From: Streptococcus sp. DD12
GTDB taxonomy: Bacteria > Bacillota > Bacilli > Lactobacillales > Streptococcaceae
Direction: 5' to 3'
Length of the DNA stretch: 64,000 bases
Assembly: GCF_001578885.1 (NCBI RefSeq)
Contig: NZ_KQ969495.1
Span: forward strand, 975,123 to 1,039,122
The notes beneath the pieces are model-generated. The model was not told the DNA's origin. It did no database searches and was given only the letters and a program-made list of their open reading frames with translations. The position numbers were made by a program, and so were the translations under genes. Position 1 is the stretch's first letter. Every line of letters begins with the position of its first letter. Below, piece by piece: positions 56,128-64,000 of the stretch.

Positions 56128-57011
56128 TTGATTTTGATTATTCCAACTCTTCTTATTGCGACCTTTAGGGCCATCTTCTGTACGGCGATTATCTTCTCGA
56201 CTCTTTTCAGGTCGGTTTTGTTTTTACGACGCGTATCACTTGCTTGATTGGTCGCTGGCGCAGCAGCCACAGGAGCTGCCTTAGGTTTAGCGACTGCTTG
56301 AGCCGTTGCCTTTGCGACTTCTTCCTTGGCTTGCCGTTTGGCCTCACGCGCTTGTTCAGCCTGTTTGGCCTTTTCTTTTTTAGCCGCTTCTTTTTGGTAG
56401 AAACGCTCCTCGCTCTGACGAGAATATTCTGCGTTTTGTTCTGCCTTTAGAGCAGCCGCTCGTGCTTTGAAGTCAATCCGGCCACCAGCACGGGCTGCCT
56501 TTTGGTTTGGCGTTGTTTGACGATTGCGCTGGTCATTGCGATTGTTCTGGCGGTTACGGTCATTTTGACGACGGTCCCGATTGGTGTTAGCACCACGGTC
56601 ACGGTCTTTATTCCGAGCCCCAGCCTTATTTTGCTGGCCAGCCTTTTGTCCAGCTTGTTTGGCCTTGGCTTCACGCTCTGCCTTAAAGTTACGACTTTTT
56701 GGGCGTTTAACAGGAGCTTCTGCCTGAGCCGCTGTTTCTGCTTGAGGTGCCGTCTTTTCAGGGGCTGCTTTTGTTTCAGGCCCGCTGGCTGCTTGAGCCT
56801 TGGCAGGTGCTTTTTTCTCAACTTTTTCAGCCGTTTCAGCTACTTTGGAAGATGCCTTTTGAAAGCTGGCTTTAATACGGCTTGCAGCTTCTTCTTCGAC
56901 GCTAGAAGAATGGCTCTTCACGTCAAGTCCCAAGCTCTTGGCCCGTTCAACAACTTCTTTACTGGATTTCTCCAATTCTTTGGCAATCTCGTATAATCGT
57001 TTTTTAGACAA
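56124..57011 (-). CDS. infB: Translation initiation factor IF-2, N-terminal piece (frameshifted)
   Basis: 295-codon frame starting [20 protein letters not shown], the IF-2N domain, followed by the Ala/Lys/Arg/Asn-rich linker typical of IF-2. It loses the expected frame at about 56216-56225 (GTAAAAACAAAACC on minus) and then reads 30-odd unrelated codons to a TGA at 56124. One extra A would continue into RPEKSRED and so on in the downstream piece. It follows ylxQ by 18 bp. Confidence 0.85.
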   Translation of the reverse strand: MSKKRLYEIAKELEKSSKEVVERAKSLGLDVKSHSSSVEEEAASRIKASFQKASSKVAETAEKVEKKAPAKAQAASGPETKAAPEKTAPQAETAAQAEAPVKRPKSRNFKAEREAKAKQAGQKAGQQNKAGARNKDRDRGANTNRDRRQNDRNRQNNRNDQRNRQTTPNQKAARAGGRIDFKARAAALKAEQNAEYSRQSEERFYQKEAAKKEKAKQAEQAREAKRQAKEEVAKATAQAVAKPKAAPVAAAPATNQASDTRRKNKTDLKRVEKIIAVQKMALKVAIRRVGIIKIK

Positions 57012-57029
57012 ATCTTGTCCTCCTATCCC

Positions 57030-57332
57030 TTAGTCCATAAGAGTCCTCATTTTCTTTGCAAATCCCGCATCACACACAGCCACAGTCTTGCGACTCTTAC
57101 CGAGCGCAAGGCTTAACTCGAGACTGGTAAATGCAGTGGACCTTTCTATCTTATAGTAGGTTGTTTTATCACTAATTTTTTTCTGCAAGTTGGCGCTGGC
57201 ATCGCTAGCCACAAGAACCAAATGAGCCTTGTGTTGCTGAATGGCCTTAATGGTGAGTTCTTCACCAGAAATAACCTTTCCAGCCCGTTGGGCCAAGCCC
57301 AATAATTGCAGGTATTTTTCTTTATTAGTCAA
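57030..57332 (-). CDS. ylxQ: L7Ae-family RNA-binding protein YlxQ
   Basis: 100-residue K-turn-binding protein of the L7Ae/L30e/YbxF group. Typical: LLGLAQRAGKVISGEEL, AHLVLVASDASANLQKK and the late LSLALGKSRKTVAVCDAGFAKKM. I chose a TTG start (MTNKEKYLQL), overlapping the ylxR stop as TTGACTAA and giving the family length of about 100; a further 14 upstream codons lie within ylxR. A conserved part of the nusA-infB operon. Confidence 0.88.
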   Translation of the reverse strand: MTNKEKYLQLLGLAQRAGKVISGEELTIKAIQQHKAHLVLVASDASANLQKKISDKTTYYKIERSTAFTSLELSLALGKSRKTVAVCDAGFAKKMRTLMD

Positions 57333-57621
57333 GACCAAGCTCTCTTCTTTTGACCTTGTGTGCCACAAAGGCAATCAGCTCATCGTAAAAACTATCAGCA
57401 ACTTCCACCTGAAAAGCGCGATTAAAGACTTTTTTCTTTTTGGCTTCTTGGGCTTCTTCGTTGGACAGCTTAATGTAGGCCCCACGGCCATTCTTTTTAC
57501 CGGTCGGGTCGATAAAAATCTCCCCTTCCTTGTTCTTGACTATCCGCAAGAGGTCTCGCTTATCAATCATTTCTCCAGAAACCACTGACTTGCGTAGCGG
57601 AATTTTTCGGGTTTTAGCCAT
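57325..57621 (-). CDS. ylxR: RNA-binding regulator YlxR/RnpM (DUF448)
   Basis: 98-residue DUF448 protein. MAKTRKIPLRKSVVSGEM, RIVKNKEGEIFIDPTGKKNGRGAYI (GRGAY loop) and the basic helix KKKKVFNRAFQVEV are visible. Recent work on Bacillus names it RnpM, a modulator of RNase P; whether it acts the same here is inferred. Overlaps ylxQ by eight bases and lies 10 bp after nusA. Confidence 0.92.
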   Translation of the reverse strand: MAKTRKIPLRKSVVSGEMIDKRDLLRIVKNKEGEIFIDPTGKKNGRGAYIKLSNEEAQEAKKKKVFNRAFQVEVADSFYDELIAFVAHKVKRRELGLD

Positions 57622-57631
57622 AAGCTACCCC

Positions 57632-58867
57632 CTATTCGTCCAGATTGTCTTCCTCAGTCAGGCCAAAAGCACTGGCTGCGGCAGCCAAATCATCATCCAC
57701 CTCAACTTTGGTGTAGTCTACAGGCTCTAGTTCATCCTCTGTAGCAACGTCGATGCTATCCGGCATATCATACTGCGCAGCCTCTTCTTCATCAAACTCA
57801 GAAGCCGCCTTGATGTCGATGCGGAAGTTGGTCAAGTGAGCAGCCAAGCGAACATTTTGTCCCCGCCGTCCAATGGCCAAGGACAGTTTATTGTCTGGCA
57901 CAACAACAACGGCATGTTTGGCATCTTCATTATCAAAGAGGACTTGATCGGGTTCAGCTGGAGCAATCGCATTGTAAATGTATTCTGCTTCATCTGGACT
58001 CCATGGGATAACATCGATATTTTCTTCTGTTGGTACCCAAAGACCTGTCCGTTGATCCAAGCGTTTAGGATGGAATTGACTCGTGATCTTTTTGATATTG
58101 CTACCACCGCGACCTACGATCGTTCCGACTGGATCCACAGAATCGTCATGGCTACGCACAGCTACCTTGGTACGGTCACCAGCTTCACGAGCAACGCTGA
58201 CAATTTCAACAATCCCCTTGTAGACTTCATCAATCTCACGTTCCATCAAACGTTTGATAAATTCAGGGTGACTGCGGCTAACAAAGACATTCACGCCACG
58301 TTGGTTGTTTTCAACTTTGTAGACGTAAACTTCAATCGTGTCATGTGACTGGAAAGTCTCTCCAGGAATCTGGTCCCGCTTGGACAATTGCGCTTCAATC
58401 TTGCCGAGGTTGACATAGATAAAACGATTATCAAAACGTTCCACTGTCCCACGCATGAGCTCACCTTCATGCTGTTTGTACTCATTGAAGGTGATTTCAC
58501 GTGTTTGGCGACGCATCACTTCCATGATGGTCTGTTTAGCCGATTGGGCTGCCACACGACCAAATTCTTTGACGGATTCTTCCGTACGAATCTTGTCGCC
58601 TAACTCGTAGGCATCGCTAATCTTGTGGGCATCTTCCAAAGAAATTTCTAAACGACTATCAAAGACTTCATCAACCACATCGCGGACAGTAAAGACTTGA
58701 AAATCTCCTGTTTTCTCATTAAAGTCGATGACACAGCTATCTGATTGCCCATAGCGACGCTTGTAAGCCGCTTTGAGGGAATCTGTGACAGCTTGGATGA
58801 TATCTTCTTTATTGATTTGTTTTTCTTCTTCCAAAATTTGGAAGGCTTGTAGCATTTCCTTGCTCAT
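57632..58867 (-). CDS. nusA: Transcription termination/antitermination protein NusA
   Basis: 411-residue RNA-polymerase-binding factor for pausing, termination and antitermination. In order: N-terminal domain (MSKEMLQAFQILEEEKQINKE), S1 (GELMRGTVERFDNRFIYVNLG), KH1 (VGTIVGRGGSNIKKI) and KH2 (LSLAIGRRGQNVRLAAHL). An acidic C-terminal tail follows. It is shorter than E. coli NusA, as usual for Firmicutes, which lack the two C-terminal repeats. Second gene of the operon. Confidence 0.96.
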   Translation of the reverse strand: MSKEMLQAFQILEEEKQINKEDIIQAVTDSLKAAYKRRYGQSDSCVIDFNEKTGDFQVFTVRDVVDEVFDSRLEISLEDAHKISDAYELGDKIRTEESVKEFGRVAAQSAKQTIMEVMRRQTREITFNEYKQHEGELMRGTVERFDNRFIYVNLGKIEAQLSKRDQIPGETFQSHDTIEVYVYKVENNQRGVNVFVSRSHPEFIKRLMEREIDEVYKGIVEIVSVAREAGDRTKVAVRSHDDSVDPVGTIVGRGGSNIKKITSQFHPKRLDQRTGLWVPTEENIDVIPWSPDEAEYIYNAIAPAEPDQVLFDNEDAKHAVVVVPDNKLSLAIGRRGQNVRLAAHLTNFRIDIKAASEFDEEEAAQYDMPDSIDVATEDELEPVDYTKVEVDDDLAAAASAFGLTEEDNLDE

Positions 58868-58891
58868 ACTTGTGGGCTATGCCCTTCCTTT

Positions 58892-59365
58892 CTAAATCTT
58901 TACCGCTAGGCGGGCCTTAGCCACGCTCTGATAAGGAATGGTAACTGTTTTGTCACGTGTCTTGTCCTTGTATGTCAAAACCAGTTCTTGGCCGTCAAAT
59001 GCTTCCAAGGTCCCTTGAAATTCCTTTTGCTTATCAATGGCTTGGTAGAGTTTGACATGGATATACTGCCCTAGCGCTCCCTGCAAGGCCTCTTTGGTCT
59101 TCAAAGGACGCTCTAAACCAGGGCTAGATACCTCCAAGAGATACCCTTGCTCTGGGAAGGGGTCTGGACTAATGGTATCCAAAGCTGGACTGATGATATC
59201 GGTGAGGTCAGCCGTTTCATTGACCGTTATCCCCCCCGGGCGATCGATAAAAATGCTAAGCAGCTGATCTTTCCCCATTTTTTCATAGGTGACATCAACC
59301 AGCTCAAAGGGCGCCTCTATCAAGGGAGCCACACAGGCTGTCACCGCATCTGTAATCGTTGACAT
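58892..59365 (-). CDS. rimP: Ribosome maturation factor RimP
   Basis: 157-residue factor for 30S maturation. Pattern: [28 protein letters not shown], then [18 protein letters not shown], the conserved family signature. Opens the operon, with AAAGGAGG just before the ATG, and follows an upstream promoter at 59440-59467. Confidence 0.95.
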   Translation of the reverse strand: MSTITDAVTACVAPLIEAPFELVDVTYEKMGKDQLLSIFIDRPGGITVNETADLTDIISPALDTISPDPFPEQGYLLEVSSPGLERPLKTKEALQGALGQYIHVKLYQAIDKQKEFQGTLEAFDGQELVLTYKDKTRDKTVTIPYQSVAKARLAVKI

Positions 59366-59439
59366 GATTACCTCCTTTCCGACATAAACAAGAGACGAAG
59401 TCTCTCAACTCCGCCTCCTTTCTACTATCTATCGTTATC

Positions 59440-59467
59440 ATTATAGCATATACTTTGCAAAATGCAA
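59440..59467 (-). promoter_or_regulatory. Promoter of the rimP-nusA-infB-rbfA operon
   Basis: Minus strand: -35 TTGCAT (59462-59467), 16-bp spacer, extended -10 TGCTATAAT (core 59440-59445). The 5' leader holds a second AAAGGAGG and a small hairpin GAGAC-TTC-GTCTC. Confidence 0.65.
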
Positions 59468-59513
59468 GCTTTAACCGTTACAAGTCGCCAAAGCTACTTT
59501 CAGGCAATGGTTC

Positions 59514-59544
59514 AAAAAAACACCTAGCTTTTTAAGCTAGATGT
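59514..59544 (-). terminator. Terminator of the tRNA-Ser gene
   Basis: Minus strand ACATCTAGCTT pairs with AAGCTAGGTGT (one mismatch), followed by seven T, about a dozen bases after the tRNA. Confidence 0.8.
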
Positions 59545-59556
59545 CCACTGAACTTA

Positions 59557-59643
59557 AGGAGAGGAGGGGATTCGAACCCCCGAGCCCCGTTAAGGACTAC
59601 ACGCTTTCCAAGCGTGCGCACTCGGCCACTATGCGACCTCTCC
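59557..59643 (-). tRNA. tRNA-Ser(GGA)
   Basis: Full cloverleaf on minus: acceptor GGAGAGG/CCTCTCC, D arm GCA...TGC, anticodon stem CACGC/GCGTG with loop TTGGAAA (anticodon GGA, reads UCC/UCU), a long variable arm AGTCC/GGGCT typical for serine tRNA, and T loop TTCGAAT. The discriminator base is T rather than the usual G. CCA is not encoded. It has its own terminator. Confidence 0.93.
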
Positions 59644-59697
59644 TAAATAGGTTGCCTTTTGGGCTACCGTTATATTATAACACAAAGTTTGACGCCG

Positions 59698-60339
59698 TCA
59701 ATCCTCAAATCTCGCCTCTAAGCGATAAATCACTTGATTGCGTTTGGAAAATTTCTCTTCATATTCCGTCAAGACATTGCCTTCAAAATCACTGGCATGC
59801 AAGTCCAGAAAAACCTCTTGTAAGGTCATCCCATATTGGCTCATGCTCGCCAAACTGTACTCAAAGAGTCCGCGATTATCCGTTTTAAAGTGAATTTCCC
59901 CACCTGCCGGTAAAATCGTCTGATAGGTGGCTAGAAAGTCCTTGTAGGTTAGACGGCGCTTTTCATGCCGTTTTTTCGGCCATGGGTCACTAAAGTTAAG
60001 ATACAAGAGGCTTATCTCAGCTGGGGCAAAATAATGGGTCAATTCAGAACCATCTACTAAAAGCAAGCGAACATTGGGGAGTTCTTGTTCAACCACCTTG
60101 TCTAAGACATGGCTGAGAACTGATTTTTGCATATCAATGGCAACGTAGTTGATATCTGGATGGGCCTGGGCCATGCCAGTAATAAACTGACCCTTTCCAC
60201 AACCGACTTCGATATGGATAGGGTGGCTATTACCAAAAATGTCTGCCCAGTGTCCCTTGACTGCTTGCGCATCCGTCAACACCAAATCAGGACGGGCATC
60301 CAGCATTTCTTGGGCCCCTTTACGGTTTCTCACCCTCAT
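59698..60339 (-). CDS. trmB: tRNA (guanine46-N7)-methyltransferase
   Basis: 213-residue SAM enzyme making m7G46 in tRNA. SAM motif [30 protein letters not shown] (the TrmB signature) and the C-terminal [19 protein letters not shown] are all present. Its start overlaps the ccrZ stop by four bases (ATGA), so ccrZ-trmB are translationally coupled, as in other streptococci. Confidence 0.96.
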   Translation of the reverse strand: MRVRNRKGAQEMLDARPDLVLTDAQAVKGHWADIFGNSHPIHIEVGCGKGQFITGMAQAHPDINYVAIDMQKSVLSHVLDKVVEQELPNVRLLLVDGSELTHYFAPAEISLLYLNFSDPWPKKRHEKRRLTYKDFLATYQTILPAGGEIHFKTDNRGLFEYSLASMSQYGMTLQEVFLDLHASDFEGNVLTEYEEKFSKRNQVIYRLEARFED

Positions 60340-61121
60340 AAAATAACCTCACGAAACTGCCGTAATTCGTAAATTTCTTGATTGACAGCTTCCATGTTAC
60401 GGCTGTTGTAGAGACGCAATATTTGCATCAAATAAGACAACTGCCCATACCAAGCCACCTTGCGAAGCACTTTTTCGTTGTACTTGTAGCCATAGTAAGT
60501 CAACCATTTTTCCCAACCCATACGCGGGATATAGTGGCTCAAGACGTGAGCCACATCATACATGCGGTCTGTAATCAAAACAGCATCCCAATCCACAAGG
60601 TAAATCAAGCCACTAGTTGTAATAATCCAGTTGCTGTGACGCACATCCCCGTGGACAATAGTCGCAATATCTGCATCAAAGTCAGGCAGATCGCTACGCA
60701 ATTGATGAAGAATGCTTTGAAGGTAGCTGTTTTCTTTTAGCTGAATAGGGGCTTGTGCATCCCACTGATTGAGCAAATCCAAAGGCCCTTGAACCTTGGA
60801 ATCTAGTTGACGCAATTGGTTAACCAAATGGCGGGACTTGTGCAGGTTGCTTAATATCTGAGCCACTTGCTTGGCCCCCATATCTTGTTTGGTCAAGAGA
60901 CGGCCGTCCAACCATTCTTGGGCGCTCATCATGTCCCCATCTTCACGACGTTTTGCCCAAAGAAGTTGTGGCGCAATTTGTTCCTTAGCCAGAGCTGCTA
61001 AAATCGGGGTCGTGTTCAATTTGATGAATACTTTTTGGCCATCTGGGTAAGTGCCCAAATAAGCACGACCGCTCTCCCCTTTTAAGGGTGTTAACACTAA
61101 ATCTTTATCTTCCAAAGACAC
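60336..61121 (-). CDS. ccrZ: Cell-cycle regulator CcrZ (phosphotransferase fold)
   Basis: 261-residue protein with an aminoglycoside-phosphotransferase/choline-kinase-like fold: N-lobe [18 protein letters not shown], catalytic loop [13 protein letters not shown] and metal-binding LVDWDAV. In pneumococcus the orthologue next to trmB is CcrZ, which brings DNA replication initiation (DnaA) and division into step through FtsZ. The name is given by family likeness and this conserved neighbourhood; activity here is inferred. Confidence 0.88.
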   Translation of the reverse strand: MSLEDKDLVLTPLKGESGRAYLGTYPDGQKVFIKLNTTPILAALAKEQIAPQLLWAKRREDGDMMSAQEWLDGRLLTKQDMGAKQVAQILSNLHKSRHLVNQLRQLDSKVQGPLDLLNQWDAQAPIQLKENSYLQSILHQLRSDLPDFDADIATIVHGDVRHSNWIITTSGLIYLVDWDAVLITDRMYDVAHVLSHYIPRMGWEKWLTYYGYKYNEKVLRKVAWYGQLSYLMQILRLYNSRNMEAVNQEIYELRQFREVIL

Positions 61122-61160
61122 GTCATTTCTCCTTGTTTTTTGTCTTTTAATTGTATCATT

Positions 61161-62216
61161 TTATCTGTCAACGTCAATCCACTTTTTTTGACGAAGATAA
61201 CCGTAACCCGTAACCATAAGACCGGTTCCCAGCACAAGCACGACCGCTTGCACCCACAGCCCCAAAAGCAGGGCCAAGAAGACCTGAAGACAAGCGACAA
61301 TTCCCATGAGTTTTGCCAAAAACCCTCTCAACCGTCGGTACTTGATTGCCGGTGGCTGAGGGTATAAAAAGGCTAAGGGGTAGTAATTGTAGTGGTTAGC
61401 TAGGGCCAAAAGTTGAAAGTACAAGAGGTAATTAAACAGTAAACAAAGACCAAGGGCAACCCAGGCTTGTTGCCGCAAAAAGACGAGACCAACGAAAGAT
61501 AGGACTGACAGACGCAGGGTTAAACCTAGGTAGTCCTGAGCTCTAAAAAAAGCACGCGCATATAGATTGTCCCACAGGTGGCTGGCCCTGAGGGGAAGCA
61601 GCCTCAAAAAAGCATCCATAAAGGCCCGCCGTTTCACCGAGCTACTTAAACCTTTTACTCGGGTAAAAAGAGCATAAAACCGCAACCAGCCTTGTTGGCG
61701 CTTTTGTTCCTGAGCGATGGCTTGGTCCCAAAGCACGCGATCTTTTTGATAAAGGTGACGCGATTTCCATGCCAAAGCACCCCACTTGCCCAAGAACGAA
61801 GCAAGCAAAATCACCACCAGTTGCCAGACCTTAACCCCCATAGCCAACCAAAGTGGCCAAGCAAAGGCATTGGCTAGCAGGAGTAAAAAGGCGCCTGAGA
61901 CCCACGAACGTAATTGGGCTTTCCTGATATGGCTTAAAACAGCTGCCTCTTGAACCAACAAATAGTGCCTGTCAGCAGGCTCTAAGTAAGTGGCTATGTT
62001 GCCCATCCAAACAAATGCCACCACCCACAAAAAACTAGCCCCTAGCAAAAAAAGAGGATTTTGGGGGTGGTGCCGTAAGAGTTGGCTATACTGATAGAGC
62101 ACAAGACCTAAAAGAAACAGTAAGGCCAAGACAAAATGGTCGTTGAAAACAAAACGTAAATAACGCAAGGAACTTTGCCAAAAGGCCAGTCGCCTCCGGG
62201 TAAATAAGGCATTCAT
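61161..62216 (-). CDS. ecsB: ABC transporter permease EcsB
   Basis: 351-residue polytopic membrane protein of the EcsB family. It opens FTRRRLAFWQSSLRYLRFVFNDHFVLALLFLLG, then has about six to eight hydrophobic spans and many Leu/Trp/Tyr residues. It overlaps ecsA by four bases. Ecs transporters affect peptide-pheromone processing and protein secretion in Bacillus and relatives; the cargo is unknown. Confidence 0.88.
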   Translation of the reverse strand: MNALFTRRRLAFWQSSLRYLRFVFNDHFVLALLFLLGLVLYQYSQLLRHHPQNPLFLLGASFLWVVAFVWMGNIATYLEPADRHYLLVQEAAVLSHIRKAQLRSWVSGAFLLLLANAFAWPLWLAMGVKVWQLVVILLASFLGKWGALAWKSRHLYQKDRVLWDQAIAQEQKRQQGWLRFYALFTRVKGLSSSVKRRAFMDAFLRLLPLRASHLWDNLYARAFFRAQDYLGLTLRLSVLSFVGLVFLRQQAWVALGLCLLFNYLLYFQLLALANHYNYYPLAFLYPQPPAIKYRRLRGFLAKLMGIVACLQVFLALLLGLWVQAVVLVLGTGLMVTGYGYLRQKKWIDVDR

Positions 62217-62947
62217 CTCTCAGTCACTCCTTGGGTCAAGGACAAGTAGAGGCTTGTCAAATCCGCATTTGGCTTATCTAACTGACGACGCAAGTCCTCT
62301 AAATCACCAAAGGCTTTAACTTCCCCCTTATCTAAAACGATAAAACGGTCACAGATTTTTTCAGCCGAATCAAGAACGTGTGTGGACATAAGGATAGCCG
62401 TCCCCTTGGCTTTTTCAGCTTGCAGGAGGTCTACCAGGTCATGAATGGCAACAGGGTCTAGCCCCAGAAAAGGTTCGTCCACAATCAGCAAACGAGGCTG
62501 GAGCATCAAAGCCTGAATAATCATCACCTTCTGCTTCATCCCTTTAGAAAATTGCGTCGGGAACCAATCTAACTGTTCACTCAGGCGAAAGCGCTCTAAG
62601 AGCCCCTGAACTGTCTCCCAGGTGCTTTCAGCTGGCAAATCGTAAGCCATGATGACGGTTTCCAGATGTTCCCGAAGGGTCAGTTCTTCATACAGGCTAG
62701 GGGTTTCTGGGATAAAACCAATTTGCCGACGAAAACCAGCCCTGTCCTCTTCCAGGCTCTTGCCATCTAACAAAATCTGACCACTATAGGGACGCAGGCG
62801 CCCGGTAATTTCATGAATAGTCGTTGACTTTCCGGCTCCATTCAGACCGATAAGCCCCACCAATTCCCCATCCGCCACTTCAAAAGAAACCTGTTTGAGG
62901 ACTGGAGTGTTGGCATAACCTCCGACCAATTGTTCTACTTTTAACAT
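62213..62947 (-). CDS. ecsA: ABC transporter ATP-binding protein EcsA
   Basis: 244-residue ATPase. Walker A GLNGAGKSTT, the late signature FSKGMKQKVMIIQAL (variant SKGMKQK, usual in EcsA-type ATPases) and Walker B LLIVDEPFLGLDP are visible. The start MLKVEQLVGGY is right at the domain; 35 upstream codons run through the hit promoter and are not coding. Divergent from hit with a short shared region, as in pneumococcus and Bacillus. Confidence 0.94.
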   Translation of the reverse strand: MLKVEQLVGGYANTPVLKQVSFEVADGELVGLIGLNGAGKSTTIHEITGRLRPYSGQILLDGKSLEEDRAGFRRQIGFIPETPSLYEELTLREHLETVIMAYDLPAESTWETVQGLLERFRLSEQLDWFPTQFSKGMKQKVMIIQALMLQPRLLIVDEPFLGLDPVAIHDLVDLLQAEKAKGTAILMSTHVLDSAEKICDRFIVLDKGEVKAFGDLEDLRRQLDKPNADLTSLYLSLTQGVTER

Positions 62948-63011
62948 ATTCTCACCATTTTTTGATATACTTAGTTTATTATACCAAATTAAGCACAATG
63001 AGGGAGGCTTC

Positions 63012-63425
63012 ATGGATAATTGTATTTTTTGCCAAATCGTAGCAGGTGACATTCCTGCCTCAAAAATTTACGAAGATGACAAGGTTCTGGCCTTCTTGGA
63101 TATTTCACAAACCACCAAGGGCCACACCCTAGTTATCCCCAAAGAGCACGTCCGAAATGTCTTGGCCATGGATGCCATCACGAGCCAAGACCTCTTTTCA
63201 CGTTTACCCAAGTTAGCGCGTGCGGTTCAAAAGGCCACTGGGGCTAGTGGTCTCAACATCCTCAATAATAACGAAGAAGCTGCTGGTCAAACCGTATTTC
63301 ACGCCCACGTCCATCTGATTCCCCGCTATGGTAATACAGATGGCATCAACATCCAATTTACAGAACACGCCCCTGATTTTGAAGCTTTAGGACAACTGGC
63401 TCAAAGCATTGCCAAGGAGGTCTAA
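63012..63425 (+). CDS. hit: HIT family protein
   Basis: 137-residue histidine-triad nucleotide-binding protein. N-terminal CIFCQIVAGDIPASKIYEDD and the triad HAHVHLIPR near residue 100 are diagnostic. GGGAGG precedes the ATG. It hydrolyses nucleotide-phosphoramidate-type substrates in related proteins; the true role in bacteria is not settled. Divergent from ecsAB. Confidence 0.95.
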   Translation: MDNCIFCQIVAGDIPASKIYEDDKVLAFLDISQTTKGHTLVIPKEHVRNVLAMDAITSQDLFSRLPKLARAVQKATGASGLNILNNNEEAAGQTVFHAHVHLIPRYGNTDGINIQFTEHAPDFEALGQLAQSIAKEV

Positions 63426-63426
63426 G

Positions 63427-63732
63427 ATGCGCTGGAAAACAAGAACTCTTGTAACCGTCGGTCTCCTTGGTTACGGCGCTTATCGCCTCTATCAAAAACG
63501 GCAGGCCATCGCTGACTTGCTGTCCGAAAGCCAAGAACGATTGCCGAAAATCCAAGCGGATCTCGCAAACATCACGGATCGACTGGCTGACATCCAAGCG
63601 ATGACACCGACCTTGGAGAAGGCAGGACGTGATTTACAGCGCCACTTAGCCCACTACCAGACTGAAAGAGCCTACCGCTTAGAAACCATCGCAAACATTG
63701 CCCAAAAATACAGCCCCAAAGAAGATAACTAG
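63427..63732 (+). CDS. Small membrane-anchored coiled-coil protein
   Basis: 101 residues: a basic start (MRWKTRT), a short hydrophobic segment (LVTVGLLGYGAYRLY), then charged heptad-like helices (LLSESQERLPKIQADLANITDRLADIQ). AAGGAGG overlaps the hit stop, and the start follows one base after it, so the two genes are coupled. Similar short proteins follow hit in other streptococci. Function unknown. Confidence 0.75.
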   Translation: MRWKTRTLVTVGLLGYGAYRLYQKRQAIADLLSESQERLPKIQADLANITDRLADIQAMTPTLEKAGRDLQRHLAHYQTERAYRLETIANIAQKYSPKEDN

Positions 63733-63737
63733 CCTAA

Positions 63738-63773
63738 AAAGAGCCACAGAATACGATTCTGTGGCTCTTCTTT
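63738..63773. terminator. Terminator of hit operon
   Basis: Strong stem AAGAGCCACAGAAT/ATTCTGTGGCTCTT with a 3-base loop and flanking A/T runs, so it can work in both directions; the convergent permease gene ends just beyond. Confidence 0.85.
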
Positions 63774-63801
63774 CGTGCGTTATAAGAGAGGTCGCCAGCG
63801 C

Positions 63802-64000
63802 TTAGCGTCTGGTGAGCCCCCGTTTGAAACTTTGCCAGAGCCCTAGGTCATCCGTTTGTAAGATAAGACCGCTGTAGGAACGACCGATGAAGCCCACCAA
63901 AGCAAAGGTGGCGAGGACCAGGATAGCCAAGGAGACCAATGCTTCCCCTTGACTGGCAAAGCCATTGATAACTCGGATAGGCATAAAAAAGCTTGACAAG
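63802..64000 (-). CDS. ABC-2 type permease, C-terminal end (5' end outside window)
   Basis: About 66 C-terminal residues of a membrane protein: FFMPIRVINGFASQGEALV, a membrane span (LAILVLATFALVGFIG) and YSGLILQTDDLGLWQSFKRGL. This pattern is like the end of NatB/YhaP-type ABC-2 exporter permeases. The start lies beyond the right window edge, so nothing can be said about the whole protein. Confidence 0.65.
   Translation of the reverse strand, partial: LSSFFMPIRVINGFASQGEALVSLAILVLATFALVGFIGRSYSGLILQTDDLGLWQSFKRGLTRR

Noticed and set aside
56216..56225. Programmed -1 frameshift signal in infB
   Set aside because: The local sequence does not contain a canonical X XXY YYZ heptamer in the reading frame, and no stimulatory structure was evident, so a programmed shift is less likely than an indel or sequencing error.
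1..64000. CRISPR array or prophage
   Set aside because: No regularly spaced short repeats, cas genes, phage structural genes, integrase or IS transposase were seen; the only repeated sequences are the 361-bp pair and the 137-bp element.

Overview
The window looks like a chromosomal segment of a Streptococcus, or a very close relative, of fairly high GC content. Several gene neighbourhoods are typical of that genus: rimP-nusA-ylxR-ylxQ-infB-rbfA, ccrZ-trmB, ecsAB next to hit, rsmH-ftsL-pbp2X-mraY, recG-alr-acpS-two DAHP synthases-secA, trxB next to a DUF4059 gene, and an LPXTG surface protein with a YSIRK-like signal. The species cannot be named from this alone.

Layout. 1-1.9 kb: the stringent-response gene rel, cut by the window edge, then queH and a small FUSC-type membrane protein. 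3.6-7.4 kb: glycolytic pgk and gapA, trxB and a DUF4059 membrane protein. 7.5-9.9 kb: a polar amino-acid ABC importer. 10-16 kb: a DEAD-box RNA helicase and the division/wall cluster rsmH-ftsL-pbp2X-mraY. 16-24.3 kb: recG, alr, acpS, tandem DAHP synthases and secA. 24.6-28.4 kb: a complete Fe3+-siderophore-type importer. 28.3-31.3 kb: an accessory insert flanked by 361-bp direct repeats, carrying an amino-acid racemase, an XRE regulator and a DUF4268 protein. 31.1-31.9 kb: a membrane-anchored DUF4230-like protein and a 40-residue membrane peptide. 32.3-36.5 kb: arginine biosynthesis argCJBD. 36.7-41.8 kb: a 1685-residue cell-wall-anchored adhesin-like protein. 42.2-52.9 kb: glycogen metabolism (glgC, glgD, glgA, glgB, then glgP and a type I pullulanase). 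53-59.4 kb: a CPBP protease and the rimP-nusA-infB-rbfA translation operon. 59.5-64 kb: tRNA-Ser(GGA), trmB, ccrZ, ecsBA, hit, a small membrane protein and the end of an ABC-2 permease.

How genes work together. GlgC/GlgD make ADP-glucose, GlgA polymerises it, GlgB branches it, and GlgP with the pullulanase takes the polymer apart. Sites matching the CcpA (cre) consensus sit at the glgC promoter and in the shared glgP/pullulanase upstream region, so both sides of the cycle are probably under carbon catabolite control. ArgCJBD turns glutamate into N-acetylornithine and ornithine behind a promoter with an ArgR-box-like palindrome.

Most notable. (i) A 137-138 bp dispersed element occurs three times (32171-32307, 47965-48101 reversed, 52900-53037). 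Its 10-bp terminal inverted repeats and internal stems show paired base changes between copies, as expected of a structured RNA or a MITE-like repeat. (ii) The 28.3-31.3 kb insert duplicates the fhuG/DUF4230 junction with 2-3% divergence and carries an XRE/DUF4268 pair. (iii) infB is split by a one-base frameshift in an A-rich run. These are readings of the sequence by eye; no database search was possible.
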